Positions 38,180-51,900 of a DNA stretch of 64,000 nucleotides are shown in pieces. The first letter of the stretch is position 1. Every line of letters begins with the position of its first letter. A model generated the notes under the pieces. The model was given only the letters and a program-made list of their open reading frames with translations. It searched no databases and was not told the origin of the DNA. Both the position numbers and the translations under genes were made by a program. The stretch lies in NCBI GenBank assembly GCA_003254905.1, contig QANU01015990.1, positions 131,963 to 195,962 on the forward strand, given 5' to 3'. The stretch is from Nissolia schottii (Eukaryota > Streptophyta > Magnoliopsida > Fabales > Fabaceae).

Positions 38180-38953
38180 TCATTCAGGGACATCAGGGAG
38201 CCTGTAAGATTCTGCAGTGACCTCAGTGAGCCACAACCCAGGAAAAAGTGTCTGAAAAAAAAGGGTTCAAATTTCAAAAGGAAAAATCTTGTTTTTACAG
38301 CATAACAAAACAAAACAAAACGAAAAAACATTGATAGATTCAAAATTATGGTCCCTTACATCGAGTTGCCTCTGCACAATCCTAGGCCTCTTCTTGGGCC
38401 TCCGGGGAGGCCTGGTCCCAACCAAAGCCCAGTAATCTTGTTCCACCTCCGCCTTTGACAGCGGAACACACAACTTTTGGGGTTTCTGATCATCATGATG
38501 ATTCTTCTTCTGCTCCACGCTTTTGGGGTTGTTCTCCTTTGCCACCACAGCCTCGAGATTCTTGTGTTGTTGCTGCTGTTGTTCTCGTTCTTCAGGTGCC
38601 TTGCACGCTGCTCTTCGGGTCCTCAGATTCCATGGCCTGGGGTGGTGGTTGTTGTTTGCGATGGCGGCACCTCCTTCACCTTCCTCAAAGATCGAAACTT
38701 TGAGCTTGTCGGCGGCGACCTTCAGATCGACCATGAGCTTCTCGCGGACGGCGTCGATGTCGTCGTCGCCGCCGCCGGCGGAGGCTATGGCAGCGGATTT
38801 TCGCTTCTGGGGCGGGGAAGATCGGCGATCGAGGGGTTGTTCGTGGTCGTCCGCGGCGACTTTGACGCAGCGGAGGAATCTCTGGTGGCCCCATTTGAGG
38901 AAGGGCATGGAGAAGTTGTGAAGTTGCTTCGATCTCTCTGGCCCCATTGCCAT
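38180..38953 (-). CDS. DUF1639 family protein
   Basis: Two exons on the minus strand (38953-38360 and 38251-38180) joined by a GT-AG intron to 221 residues. The N-terminus MAMGPERSKQLHNFSMPFLK followed by WGHQRFLRC is the conserved start of this plant family and supports the ATG at 38953. The middle is low-complexity: alanine/glycine and aspartate stretches, a five-residue glutamine run and histidine-rich patches. The defining DUF1639 motif is split by the intron: RRPKKRPRIVQRQLD before it, TLFPGLWLTEVTAESYRLPD after it. Function is unknown; the basic RRPKKRPR cluster looks like a nuclear localisation signal. It lies 1.8 kb downstream of BRUTUS on the same strand. I recall the Arabidopsis BRUTUS gene also having a DUF1639 neighbour. 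Confidence 0.92.
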
Positions 38954-39124
38954 GCTGCCAGACACAAAATTTCCTTCACTTTTTTTTTCTTAAAATTAAT
39001 AATAAAAGAATGCTTTTTTCTGAAGCTGAGCTCAGATTTGTTTTCTTTCTGTGCAAAAATTTGGTTTTTTCTGTGCGTGTGGAATGTAAAATGTAGAAGG
39101 GTGGGTATCCCCGGGAAGTTCAGC

Positions 39125-39166
39125 TTTATATATTGTATGCAACAATGGGAAATGGGCGCATTAGAG

Positions 39167-39204
<38 letters not shown>
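39125..39204 (-). promoter_or_regulatory. TATA box and (GA)n tract upstream of the DUF1639 gene
   Basis: On the minus strand TATATAAA lies at 39132-39125, about 170 bases before the start codon. A (GA)n microsatellite of about 20 units spans 39163-39204. GA repeats near plant promoters can recruit BPC-type GAGA-binding proteins; use here is inferred. Confidence 0.55.
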
Positions 39205-39206
<2 letters not shown>

Positions 39207-40772
39207 TTGTAACGTTCGGTTGGAGTTGGGGTTGCCAAATTAGAATGGTTTTTTCCCCCTTTTTTTAAATAATAAATAAACTAGAATTTTCTATTCCTAA
39301 GATAAAGTAACCGCATTATGGTGAGTTATAGTAGTATGTGCCAAATGGTGCAGCACCAGCATGCACAACTTTGATCTATGATGGCATGTTTCAATCTTAA
39401 TGCGCAAAATGTTTAGTCAGATATATTTTTTTGGATTTTGTTAAGTGTAGAAACTTATATAAGTTTTTAAAAATATGTTAGAAACCTCCAAACCTTTTAT
39501 TCTAGTCTTTTTGAGCATTTGATAATAAAAATTCATGAAGTTAGATCATTTTGTTAGTAAAGTACTCAAGGACACGTTTGATCTTATGAGTTTGTCTCTA
39601 TTAAAATTGATTTTATAATTTGTGACGCATAATGGGACATGTAAACATTGCTATTTTGTATGATGCCGCAGCGTAGAACTAGCCGCTACACGTTCGCATG
39701 TTATTTTTGAAAATTACCGACCCAAGAAATAGATGTGTGGCCTTTTTTGTCATGTTCTTGTGTGAGCAAGAACAAAGTGGGGATTCAAGCCAGCTGAAGA
39801 AGCATGGTGATGGTGAAATAAAGACGCAAGGTTCGTAGCTTGATAAGGTGCAAACCAGTAGCAGTAGAAGCATGCAAAGCACGGCACAGCATAATTGCCC
39901 AGTGAAGATTCTTGCTTCGAAATCCCGAGGGATGGCTTAACATTAAACCACCTCAAACAACTAAGAATTCCCTCTTTTCTTGTGCTAACTTTGAAACTCT
40001 GAAAAACTTGTCTCCGTTGGTGGAATAAGCTCAGAGGGGGGTATTTCATATTTGTATTCCACAAACGAGAAGAACCCCAGCTAAGATTGTGAGGTTTGAA
40101 AGTTGTGGCCATGATGAAGCTACCGAAAGAGCTACGGAAACGTGGAAACGCTGCGGCAAGAACAAGAGTTCTGAGCCACCAACTCAGTGACCACCATTTT
40201 TTCACGTTTAAGTCTCATGCTTAAAAAAATTACATAATGTTTGAACTTAGAATATTATGCATGCCACTCAAATTCCTCGAGAATGAAATGCATAATTAAG
40301 GTGTGTTTAGATAAGTTTCTGAAAAATAATACTTATAAGATAAAATGCTGAGGATTTGATTTATATTTAAAAAGAAAATACTAGCATTTAGAATTTATAC
40401 GGTTTTAAAAGAAAAATTACAGAAGCAGTTTTTTTTTAAAAAAAAAATAATTAACTCACAAATTACAGAAGTAGTTTTTTTATAGGAAAAATGAAATTGG
40501 TGAAATAAACTTAACTAATCTGCTGTTAGTTTTGCCAAAAACATTATTGGAGAGTTGTAAAAGAGGATGGGTTGCAAAAATATACATTGCATTGCATTGC
40601 ATTGGATAAAGAGAAAAGTTCGGAAGAAAGTTGATATGTACACAATTGCTATATTATATCTCTAGCTTGCGAGAGCTCACAAGAGGTGAGAGGTTCCTGG
40701 ATGGGGGAAAATTTTGGATTGGCTATACAAGTATTTACAAACTCTGTCTACCTCCAAGTCAAAAGCAGCACA
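39205..40772. other. Intergenic DNA with one doubtful small frame
   Basis: The stretch 39720-40220 is richer in G/C than its flanks and open on both strands. The plus strand has a 36-codon ATG frame at 40111-40221 (MMKLPKELRKRGNAAARTRV...), basic and unrecognised. The minus strand has a 151-codon frame without ATG start at 40205-39750. Either could be part of a transcribed gene, but neither has supporting similarity. 40640-40772 is probably the BRUTUS 3' UTR. Confidence 0.3.
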
Positions 40773-43700
40773 CTAAGTGCAGCTGGAATTTGATGCCTCA
40801 CTCTTAATCACTCGGGTGTTGTAGGAGCCGCAAAATCCACATTTGTGATGTAACCAGTGGAAGCGCGAAGTGCCCTTTTGATCACAGTCATGGCAGAGTA
40901 TGTCCTACATTGGCATTACCAAACTGAATTAATAACCTTAAAAATATTTGCTCATAAAATCCACATTTGCTTTGGAAAGGAATGGAGTGAAATGTGACGT
41001 GCAAGAGAAACAAACATATTCACCTGACACCGGTCCCTATACTCTTCGGGAAGCTCCTCAGCAGCCAATAATGCATCAAGCATACCAAAGTAAACCTGGG
41101 TAGGTAGAGAAACAACTAAGTATGGTATGTCATGTCCCTTTAAACATTTCAATTTCCATTTCAAACTATGCAAACTCAAGAGCTTAATTTAAATAAGAGT
41201 TCAGTTTAAACAAAAGTATATGACAGAAACTGGTTGGCAAATAATTCCTCACCGAATCCCAATATGGTAATTACAATTTGGCTTTATTTAGTTATCTTTT
41301 TGGTTATCCATATAATACAATATAAGGTGGTGAGATTTAACATAAATATTATAATGATATTAATTATCACTTATCTATTCATTGAATCTTCTTTTAATCA
41401 AAGGATTGTCTTTCCGCTTACACTCATTTAATTATCTCATATTCTTAATTTAAAAACTGCAATAATGTATGCATAAAAGTTCATAAATGTATACTTTTCA
41501 AGTTTTACATTTTTTTTCCAAACTAAGCAAAAACAAAAGTTTAATTTAAATAAATTATATGAAAAACGTCACTGAGTGCAAAAGATACATCTAATGGAAA
41601 GAAATCTTCTTACCGCCATATCTCCCAATGACTTGCTGCAGATTGGACATGTGTAGTGACCACAAGTGTATGCCTAACATATAACAAAGTATAAGACTAA
41701 ATCCAAAACACTTCATTTCATATTTTATCCCCTTTGTTTTGGGAGGTGGCTAAAATCAAAAAATGGGTGTAAAATAGACCTGAAAGCAAGCAGAATGCAT
41801 ATAGTGGCCACAAGGTAGAGCTCTGACTGTTGCACTTGAGGTGAACAAATCATCGCAGCAAATGGGGCAGTTCATTTCTAAACCTTTCTCCAGGCACTTG
41901 TGTGATGCTGATTTTATCCCAAGGCAACAATTGCATTTCATGCAATGAAAATAATCAATCCCAAGCCCTTGTCCAACACGGCATAAATTGCAAAATGGGC
42001 AATGATATACATTCCTGAAAGTGAATGATGCAAAGTTTGACCGAAGAGAGTTACAAGGAAAAATAAAATTAACAAACAAGTTGAAAGACTAAGTTATGTT
42101 CAATCGTATCGTATTTCTTGCTATGGCATTTACATAGCATTAAACAAACTAAATAAATTATTTAACTAAATTGAGTATAAATATGTACGCACATCTATAT
42201 ATCAGAGCATCAAAAGAAATAGATTCATGTTTTTCAAAATATTGGTATATTCTCCCTCTCTTTTCCCAGGAAGAGGTGATTTTGCCCAAGTGAGTAACGA
42301 TTGAGCCTTGCATTTGCTCTACCACTAATGTCTATGTTTTCTTTGAAACCTCCATAAGTCAAATTGGTTTACAGAATAACTTTCACCACTACAATGGCAA
42401 TGTATCTCCATATGTTGTCCATACGTTGTCAATCTCAGTCCTAATTTGATGAGTTGTAAATTCAAGGTACTTGGCCCATGGCATTGATCCTAGTTATAGC
42501 AAATTCTAAAAAATTTGAATTCTAAAATAAAAACTAAATGGTACCTTTCATCATCAAAGAACTTGCATATATTGCAATAGTACTTTGCCATTGAAAGTCC
42601 GTTACATGAAGGTGTCATGCACTGAGGCCCTGCAGGCTGTATATTCAGGCAGCACATACACATCATTTCTGATGTTGCTTTTCTGTACTGATCAAGCAGA
42701 TGATTAGAAGCATATAGTATATACTACTATAAAATATAAGAAGCCCCACCAGAAGTTTACCTATCCATTGAGTGGTCGCTCACATTGTCATGACAAAATC
42801 TGCAAGTATATAACTTGCCACAGCATGCAGCTCGAAGCTTGCAATTTCTCTTGTAGTGCTCACAACCGAATACATGTTTACCTGGGTCCCGGAATGATGG
42901 AGATTGCCCTTCTATTTGTTTACCATTAGATGATTCTTCAGATAGGACTTTAGGTGATTTCTGCTGAGCAGCTATCCAACGACTACAAAACACAAATAAC
43001 TAGTCAAAATTTGGAGCTTTATGAGAATAGGGCAAAGTGTTAACAAACGAATACGCAGTTAGTTACATCACATTTATACAAAAACAGGGAATTATGGTCA
43101 CTAGAACCAACCTTGTCATTAGATTCTGCACAAGATATGCCTTTCTCCTTGGATCAAGAGTTTCGTCACGATAAACCTTACGGATCTCTGACTCAAGTTC
43201 ATTCTGATTCATCCGGAATATGTCTTTCCAGCCTGGCTTGAACATTTGATCATTGAGGTCCAAGCTTTCTTGATATTCGGCACCTGGGAGTGAACAATTA
43301 CACACGACATTATTAATTATCTATCCTGCAATTTCCAGGAAACATGAAAGAAACTAAAAGCATATATAAACCTCTGTGAGAAGTGCTACGATCTGATGTT
43401 TCTGTCTGTGGTAAAGGTGATGGACTCTCTTTCCAGCATTCATTAAGCCATTCATTGAACATAGTATTCTTAGTTGCCTGCTTCCATGTGTCCATCATTT
43501 TATTCTGTTCATCCTGTGTAAGTGCAGAAGTTACCCATGGTAGCATTGATTGGAGAACTTCAGCACCAGTAGTTCCAATTATCCGACCCACTATCTTGTC
43601 TTGTTCTTCCACAGTGAAATGTTTCCCAAACAATGGCCAGAGTTCACGCTCTTCTCTGAAAAGATGCTGATCCAGTGTAACTCTTATGGATTTGCACATT

Positions 43701-46700
43701 CCTTGAAGCTTAGTTGCAAGTTCATTATACTTTTTGATATTTTCACTACCCTTGGCATCAGAAGTTCCAAAATTACTTTCACTTAAATTCTCTGACATAT
43801 GGTTCTTCATCAAGGCTTCATGAAGGACAGAAAGCTCAGAAAGAACGCAGGAAATATCTTCAAATAATTGTTCTTCCTGCTTATGGTCCAGCATGTACGC
43901 ATGACTCACGTTGTGAAGCGCCTCTTTCGATTCCAATGCTGGAAATACTATATCATCTTCTGCATTACTATGGGCTCTATATAAACCCCACAAAAGACGA
44001 AACCTTCCACTAAATTGCTGAAGAACTGTCTCATCACCGTCAGTCAGCTTTCCAGATTCAAAATCTAGATACTCCAAGTCTTTCCGTATAGCTTTATGGA
44101 AATTAAATATAGTATCAATTGGTCTTTGTGCAGAGCCAACATCACATGAGCTACTCTCGCTTTCCCAAATGAAAAGGCTGGAATTGAGAGATGGGGCAGA
44201 AGAGCTGAAAGACAAGGACCGCAAGGACTTGGCCGTAGAAAGAGAACTCAACCCCAAATTGTTACTGTTTACTCCCAAACCTGGCACACAACAAGACCGA
44301 GCACAACATTGTTTCTGGATACTTTCAGTCTCAGGAGTTTCAGTAATATTTCCATTCTTGTGCGACTCCAGTAAGTTTTTCTTGGTTGATCTTTTGTTCC
44401 CATCAGATTCATCTAATGCAGAGCAATCTCTACCAGATGATGCAGAAGCGCAAGCACAGGATGGCCAAATAATGTTTTCTTCGATATCAAAAAGTCTTTG
44501 AAGAGGACAGCAACCTGATGCACCAGAAGACAAACATAGACCTTCATTACGAGCCTTGCAGGCCCACCCACAAAAGAGTGTGACTAGGGCAGAATCCGTT
44601 GCTGGAGCTGAAACAGATTGAGAAGTTGCCAGATATAAATAAATAAATATATATATATATGATAAATGTTGTTAGATTTAGGTTATGACATTTAGATTAC
44701 AAAATATAATTTCTTTTATCAGGCAAAGATTAAAAATAGACATACAACCTGCCAATTGCATGTTTCTCAGAAACATCTTCGCTTCATCTGCAGTTAATGA
44801 TCGTATCAACCATGGAATGACGCGCTCAATCAATTTCAGAGGCATCATGCATAAGCTTTGATACAGAAGTTCGCGTTGCCTTTTAAAGCTAAAGTGCATT
44901 CTTGCAAGTGGAAGAACCTACAGAATAAAATGATTAAGCACACTTAAAATTGAAAAAAAGGTCACTTAGGCAGCGTTTGGTAAGCTTCTCAGGACAACAG
45001 AAACGTGTCTCTTGCGTCCCTCCGTTTTGGAGGTATGACAGAGACGCATCCCTTACATCTCAAACATCTTTTCTGTATTTTTCTTTTTTAAATGTTTAAA
45101 ACTTAGTTAAAAAATTATCCTAAGACAAAGACAATTTTAACTTTTATGTTTTTGTCTCCTTCTTCAAACATGTTTCCGTCCCCATTGTCTCCATATTTTT
45201 TTGTCTTGAGACACTTACCAAACACTGCCTTAGTGTGGCAAAATTGTTGTCGAAGTCACAGATAAAATTCAATTATGCATTAAAAAAATAAAGAACTTCC
45301 CACATCATTCTTCTCTTATGATAAAAATAAGTTAATTACCCGGTAGATACAATAATTACCCATATTTATCAATTATCTCTTCTGCACAAATGACACTCAA
45401 ATCCCACCAATCAATCTTTCTGTTGCATATTAAAATTAAATTTGCTAAACTCATTCTCAAACAAGCCACTCAGAAAGATTATCACATAAACAATGATGAC
45501 CCACCTGAACTTCTTCATTATGGAAATGCCTCTGTATGGTTTCCATTATATGATCGGCATGTGAGCATAACTTTGAAAAAAATTCAACTTCTGAATTAGA
45601 TGTTGCTCCTTCACTTTGAATTCCTTCAATCAAACACCGGAAGTCATTAAATTGGCTTTCTTCTTCAGTGTGCTCCTGAAAGAAAGAAATTTCACCATCC
45701 ACTGCTGGAAAAATAACCTTGTCCTCGGCAATACTGCATTCATAGAAATGAATAATCAATACTTCGGACAAGGAAGGTTGGTCTTTACTATTCCACTAAC
45801 ATCCTATTTACACTACATAAAGATTAAAGTACAGAAATAATACGTACAATAAATAAGTTAAAGTATGGGATATTTTAATTGAAAAAACATAAGAAACTTA
45901 GAAAAGGCAAGTAATGATAATTTCGGAGTTACCTGTGAAATATGCAAACTTCAGCAATGAATTGCAATCTTTGATTAAAAGCCGATAGATTAGTAAAATC
46001 TCCAGAACTTTGTATCTTTCTTGTCTCCACTGCTATCTCACTTAGCTCTTTCTTTATTGCATTATGCCAGAGCAATATTTCATCTATTGGATGTGTTCCA
46101 GTGGCCTCAGAAACATCTAGGGTAGATCCAGAATATTTCCTTTTTCCAGTTGTTGTGGAGTCACAAGCACAGGTTGTTTTCTCAACCTGATTGGATAATG
46201 GGCTAGGACTACATCGAACTTGAGAACGTTTTACACAACTTTCAACTGTGTTAACACCACTTCTCCCTTCCATCCAGGTTAAAATAACCTTCAATAAGCA
46301 AGAATAAATAAGATATATTACGATCACATATCAAATGTACATAAATTACATCATCAGATTCAGCCCATAAAGCAACATTAACGAGGGAAAGGAAAAAACA
46401 ATGCCCTAAGCATTTAAAACCACACCTTTCGAAGAAGTTTTTCCTCCGGCACTATCTTGATTAAGCAATTTCGCAACTCTTGCGATTCATCAGGTGAAAT
46501 AGATGTTGAAAGCCATGGAAGAAACTCTGCCATCATATTAACGGGTATACTGCAAAGAAACTGCCAAACTAAGGATGCTTGTTCCTCAAGAGAGAACTTC
46601 TCAATAAGCAGAGGAAATACCTGATATCACCCAGAAAACAAGAGATCAGACACGTCCCATGCAAATATGAAATGCTATTGCAAGGATTCCTTTTGGAAAT

Positions 46701-48559
46701 CAGCTTAGTAAATAGGTGTTACCTAGTTCGTATATCAATCCATCAATCAAAAAAGATTCTCAGCATGTATCAACCCATCAATTAATCACATTAAATAGCA
46801 TACTAAAAAAGCTTGTCAATACATATTAACCCATTAATCAATCAAAATGATTTTCAATTTACTCCATGTCACAAATTCTACTGGCAATGGAACCTATGTT
46901 AACTAGGACATGCAAAATGTTGCTAACTATTGAACATGCAAACCATATACTCTGCCGTACTTCTATTTAACTCCCTGGAGGGAGGGGGTGGGGATAAACT
47001 CTTCGATTCCAGAGACACTCTCCATAATCCAGGTTTATAACTTACTATTTCTCTTTACTCGTCAACTAGGACAATATCATCTAACAAAGTCAATTCATGC
47101 GTTACACACTCTTCCATCTAATAAAGTATTTTCTTTGGAAAATTTAAAAACCAACCATTTTTTATTAATTTAGGTTGGCCTTACTTTGTATTTATCCGAT
47201 TGTAAGAGTTCAAGGGGAAATTCAAGGTAGGGCTATTAAATAAACTTATACCTGCTCCTCTTCCTTCGCCATATGTTGACTAACTGATGTCTCCAAAGCT
47301 CCCGTGCATGATGCTAACTCTCTGGGGAAACTTTCATCATTATGGATGGAAGAATTTAACAGCTCGAATAGATGATCAAAAAGATTACTTTCCCCCTTGT
47401 GTTCAAGAGAATATGTCTGTGCTACATTCTTCACACGTATATCTAGAGCTGGAAAAATCACCTACATTCCAGAATATATTTCCCTCAGAAAGTTTGGAAC
47501 CATAGCAGATCAGGAGGAGTGATATAGCCAAATTGATAGAATAATGCTTTACCAAAAATATGACGGATTGACAGGCAAAGCACATTAACTGTGCCACTAT
47601 AGGAGGGAAAAATGAATGAGCCACTATCTGTTTGCTAACTACATTAACTGACTTTCTTCTAAAAACTTGATTTAGCAATGAATTAGCATTAGCACTCAAT
47701 CAGTGTTTTTCCACCCTGTTTAGGTACATAGCATTCAGTCAGTTCTAGTGTAGTTTTAACAAGACAACCACCCTGCAATGGCACATACAAAATAAGTTTG
47801 TGCTAAGTTTTTCATGCAACCATAGCAACTAGTCAACTACATTAACACGCATTCCGTTGGGGAATAAATATATTAAATGCATAGTGTAAAAAACAATGAG
47901 AATAACCAAATGATTTTGTACACGAAAAAATAGAGAAGCAGAATCGCAACAGCGATTACCAAATTGCTCCTCTTGTTCTCCTGAAGTACCCAAGCCAGTT
48001 ACCATACCAGTAGAAATGGAGCTTCCTCAAGGTAAGAAGCACCGAAGTTTGACCTAGATTTAAAAAGAGGAAATAGCCGAGAGAACACACGAACAGGAGC
48101 GCCATTTCGCTTCTACATGGAATACGCAACCAGCTAGAAACTTTAATTTTCTACGCCATTCCTAACGGCAAGGGGACTCCGAATATAAAATTCGACAAGG
48201 AACGAACTCCAAAAAACAGAAAGTGGAATCAGGATTCGCACCTCGTCTTCGGCATTGGAGTGGTGCCTGTAAATGGAGCGGAGGAAATGGTAGCGCTCGT
48301 GGAGAGGCTGGATATCGGAGCGGTTTCCGGTGGCGAATGACATGGCCAAGCGGTGCAGCGCGTCGAGCTCGTTCCGAATCGCCTTATGGAAGAACAAGAA
48401 AATCAAGATTGGCGGCGACTCCAGCTTCGAGCAGTTGATGCCGCCATTGAGCTTCGCCGAGGATGAGGAGGATGAATCGACCTTCTCGACGGAATTGGAG
48501 AGCACCGCTACTCCTCCGCCTCCGTCCAAGGGCTGCAGTCCCGGACACGGCGTCGCCAT
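40773..48559 (-). CDS. BTS: BRUTUS: hemerythrin/CHY/RING E3 ubiquitin ligase controlling iron responses
   Basis: Fourteen coding exons on the minus strand: 48559-48242, 47461-47252, 46620-46426, 46288-45933, 45733-45505, 44917-44749, 44607-43372, 43283-43112, 42982-42761, 42682-42545, 42014-41780, 41673-41614, 41095-41024 and 40904-40773. They join in frame to 1247 residues (Arabidopsis BTS about 1254). Three iron-binding hemerythrin-like domains lie at roughly 48-190, 300-470 and 640-800, with HHSNAEDE and HKGES, HFHNEE, and AHSNAEDD and DHKQEE signatures. A CHY zinc finger starts at CEH (1002-1004), followed by a CTCHY finger, a RING (C1131 to C1172, with [13 protein letters not shown]) and a zinc ribbon to the C-terminus. 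In Arabidopsis BTS marks subgroup IVc bHLH factors for degradation and restrains iron uptake. Similarity runs through all exons, which separates it from the BTSL proteins. Confidence 0.97.
44969..45229. mobile_element. Tourist-like (PIF/Harbinger) MITE inside a BRUTUS intron
   Basis: 261 bp. The left end GGCAGCGTTTGGTAAG and the right end in reverse complement GGCAGTGTTTGGTAAG match over at least 16 bases, and the similarity continues (TCTCAGGACAA / TCTCAAGACAA). TTA flanks it directly on both sides (44966-44968 and 45230-45232), the target duplication of Tourist/PIF elements. It lies in the intron between exons 5 and 6 of BRUTUS, far from both splice sites, so no effect on splicing is expected. 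Confidence 0.9.
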
Positions 48560-48731
48560 GCGCTGTTTCCTTTTTCTTTTTTCCTTCTTTTCTTCTCTTT
48601 TTCTTTTTATTGTTTGGCAGTTTTCTCGGCCGTTACGGAGAAAGTAAGTGCGCGTGAAGCAACACTTTGATATCTTGCGAGATAAAATGAAAGGAAAGCG
48701 GCGAGTGTGTGTTTTTTCTCCTCTCCGGTGA

Positions 48732-48910
48732 CGAGAGAGAGAGAGAGAGAGAGATGCGAAGTGAGCGGGGATGAAAGAAGGAAGGAGGGAGGGAGGGAGG
48801 GGGCTTTGGCCTTTGGTTAATCACTCGCACATCGATAAGAGAACATACGATACGAGTGCGAGAGCGAGGGAGGACCATGTTTATATATACGTGGGGCCAT
48901 GCCACGTGGC
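48732..48910 (-). promoter_or_regulatory. BRUTUS core promoter with TATA box and perfect G-box
   Basis: On the minus strand a TATA-like GTATATATAA lies at 48890-48881 and the palindromic G-box GCCACGTGGC at 48910-48901, some 340-350 bases before the start codon. A (GA)n tract (48732-48754) lies in the leader. G-boxes bind bHLH and bZIP factors. Since BRUTUS is induced by low iron through bHLH proteins in Arabidopsis, this site is a plausible input; that link is inferred. Confidence 0.6.
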
Positions 48911-51900
48911 TACTTGTGCCACGCTGGATGACGATGTCATTCCCTCATTTACTTTTAAAAAATTCAATTAATTCTCCTTGCATTTTTACCCTCTCTCTTA
49001 ATAAATGCATAACTAATAAACATCATTTAAAATAATTACTCCCGTTGTCTTCTATTAAAAAATCATAAAATTAAATGAATTTAGTAATAATTCCTAGTTT
49101 TTATAAATTATTGTATATCAACACAAATATTTTATAATATTAATCCTTTTAACTTTTTATGTATATTTTTAAATTAATATATTTAAATGTAATTTATCTT
49201 TAAATACATTAATTTTAAAATATAACAAAAAAAAGAGTGAAAATGACTAATATTTAAAAAAAGTATTGTAAATCATTGTCTTGTGGTGTTTGTATCATTC
49301 CACTACTTTTTTTCTCTCTTATTATTTTGCTACTTTTTAAATTTATTTAATATGAATAGATTAAAGAAATAATTAATATTATATAATTTAAAAAATAAAT
49401 AATTATTTGTAAAATATTAAAATAAAAAAAAGAAACTATTCTATTTAACAACAAATGGAGTATACTTTACTCCCTTTGATTGATTAAAGTGAAATAAGCG
49501 AGAAAGAAAACGAGAAAAATAAAGTAAAAAAATTGTTAGCAGTTACTCTTACTTAAATGGGTGTGAGGCATATATCCCCTAAAAAAACTCATCTAAGAGT
49601 TGAGAGAAAAAGTAATTTTATGAGAGCGATAATTTTATCCTTATTTATTGTTCAATTGTACTTGTAATGAAAACAAAAAAGTAATTTAACATTATTATTT
49701 TTTTCTTCATGCTTTCTATTTCCATGATTTTCCTTTATCCAAACAATAATAAAATAAAATATGAATAATTTTCTTTTTTTCCTTTTTTTTCTGTTGTCAT
49801 CTAAACAAAGATTTAAGTTTTTGATATTTAAGTCAATGTTTTACTAATGATTTAAGTTATTGTAATTTACTCATATAGTCTCTTTTTTTAAAGCAATTTT
49901 AAAAGATCATTAATTTTAAAATAAATAAGGTTCTTACAATTGACCAACAAAGGCTGTGATAATGGAAAGTGAAATGTTATAAAATAATTTAATGTATCAG
50001 TGGAATTATATATTTTTTTTAATGAATTGGTATAAAACACTAATTTAATGTATTAACATATTAATAAAAGTGATTAACTTTTACAATAATTCACTCAAAA
50101 ATCACACGCGTGAGTTGTTAGCCATGAAAAATATTTGTGATGAAAAAAAGTCAATCTCTTAAACTAAAATATTTATAAAAAAAACATATATGGGACTAAT
50201 CGTACTTGAGATATGATATAATAACTTATATAAAAAAAGATTAAAATAATATATCTTGTGCATAATTCCAAGTTAAACTTGTAGCTTCAATTAAAGATGG
50301 AAAAGGACAACTGTGGGCGTGGGTTGAGCAGCTCTTAGTATTGAAATTAAGAAACAAGGGATGAGAAAGGCACAAGGAGACACGAGAGAAGAGTGTGGCT
50401 TGGATAGGGTGGCGCTTCAAAGAGGCATGCATTGCCCACCTAAGCTAAGCTTAGTCCAGTTCCTAATCACTGTCTCATTCTTGACCGTAATGTAATTCAT
50501 CCGTAGCCGTTACGTTACCTTTTTTCACTTGTTCCGTTTACATGTCAATATTTTTTTTTTCAAGTCTCTTACTATAGATAAATGTTGTTGGAATACTATC
50601 AAACACTGCGCACCCAAAAAAAAAGACGCATAATAAAAAATCGAACACTTGTGGAATGTTTTTTAAAAAATCGAACAGTTACTATATATATTTGACAAAA
50701 TTATTGCTTTTGAAAAAATTACTTTTAATAATTCCATTAAAGATGTGTTTGGTTTGGCTTTAAAAAAATATTAAGAAATAAACTTTTGTTATAAAGTTGA
50801 AAATGCTTAATTTTTTTATGATAAGCTATTTTTTTTAAAAGAAAATTGTTGAAAAACTGAAAATATATTCATAATTCAGTTTTTGTTTTGAAAAAATCCA
50901 AGTAGATGAGAACTTATTTTTGTAATTAAGATTTCTTTTATCAAATAAGCTTAAACAAACGCACCTTAATACCTTCTTTTCTATTTTTTGTCATCAATAT
51001 TTTAAAGGAAAATATTTAAATATAAAAAAAATTAACACCATCTAAATTAAAATCCCAAAAAACTCTAAATTGACAATTAAACTACAACAACAAAGAGTAT
51101 GTTTCTACTCTTGTTTATAGGATCAGAAAACAATAGCACGAATTTTAATAGTTCTTACTTCTTTGCTGTGAAAGTGGAGATAATATATAATATAAAAGAA
51201 CTGTTTGAGATAATATAAATAGATAAAAATTCATTGTATTAGGTATAAATATATAAGAAATAATATTTAGTCGTAAATAATATTTAATATAACTTTCAAT
51301 CATATAAAAATTTATTAAATAAATATTATTAATCAATTAATATTTTAATTATACTATTTTTTTAAAACATAGTTTAAATAATTAATAAAAATACCATTTT
51401 AATATAATTATTTTCTTTGTATGTAATATGATGAAAGTATATGAAAATACTAAAATATGTAAAACAAAGAGGGTATCATATATTTTTAAAGTTTTTAATA
51501 TTTTCTGAAGATAAAGAACAATTATTAAAAATATTAAAACATTACATAAGTAACGTTTAATATAAACAAACTTGTATTAATTTAAAAATTTTAAGACGGA
51601 AAAAAAAGTTATGTTATTTGGGTGTGTGTATAAAAGACAGACTAAGGTATCTGCCATCTTTATCTTCCTTTCCATGCGCATGTGTTATACACAGATATGG
51701 CACACATTTTGCCGATAAAATATTGACCTGTCCTTTTACACAAAATGGATCCACTAAGCTTAGCTTACGTTTTTAGCTTTCTCGTTTCAAAACTTACTTT
51801 AGTTGGAGATTCCTTATCCATTCCTTCAATAATCAATTTGAAACAAATGTGACTTTACCATGATACACTACATATATGGCGAAGGCAGCCATGCAGCTTG

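Noticed and set aside
38477-39268. Long plus-strand frame opposite the DUF1639 gene
   Set aside because: It mirrors the GC-rich, repeat-containing DUF1639 exon on the other strand; the minus-strand protein has the family motif.
39750-40205. A 151-codon minus-strand frame
   Set aside because: No ATG start and no recognisable domain; kept only as a note in the intergenic entry.
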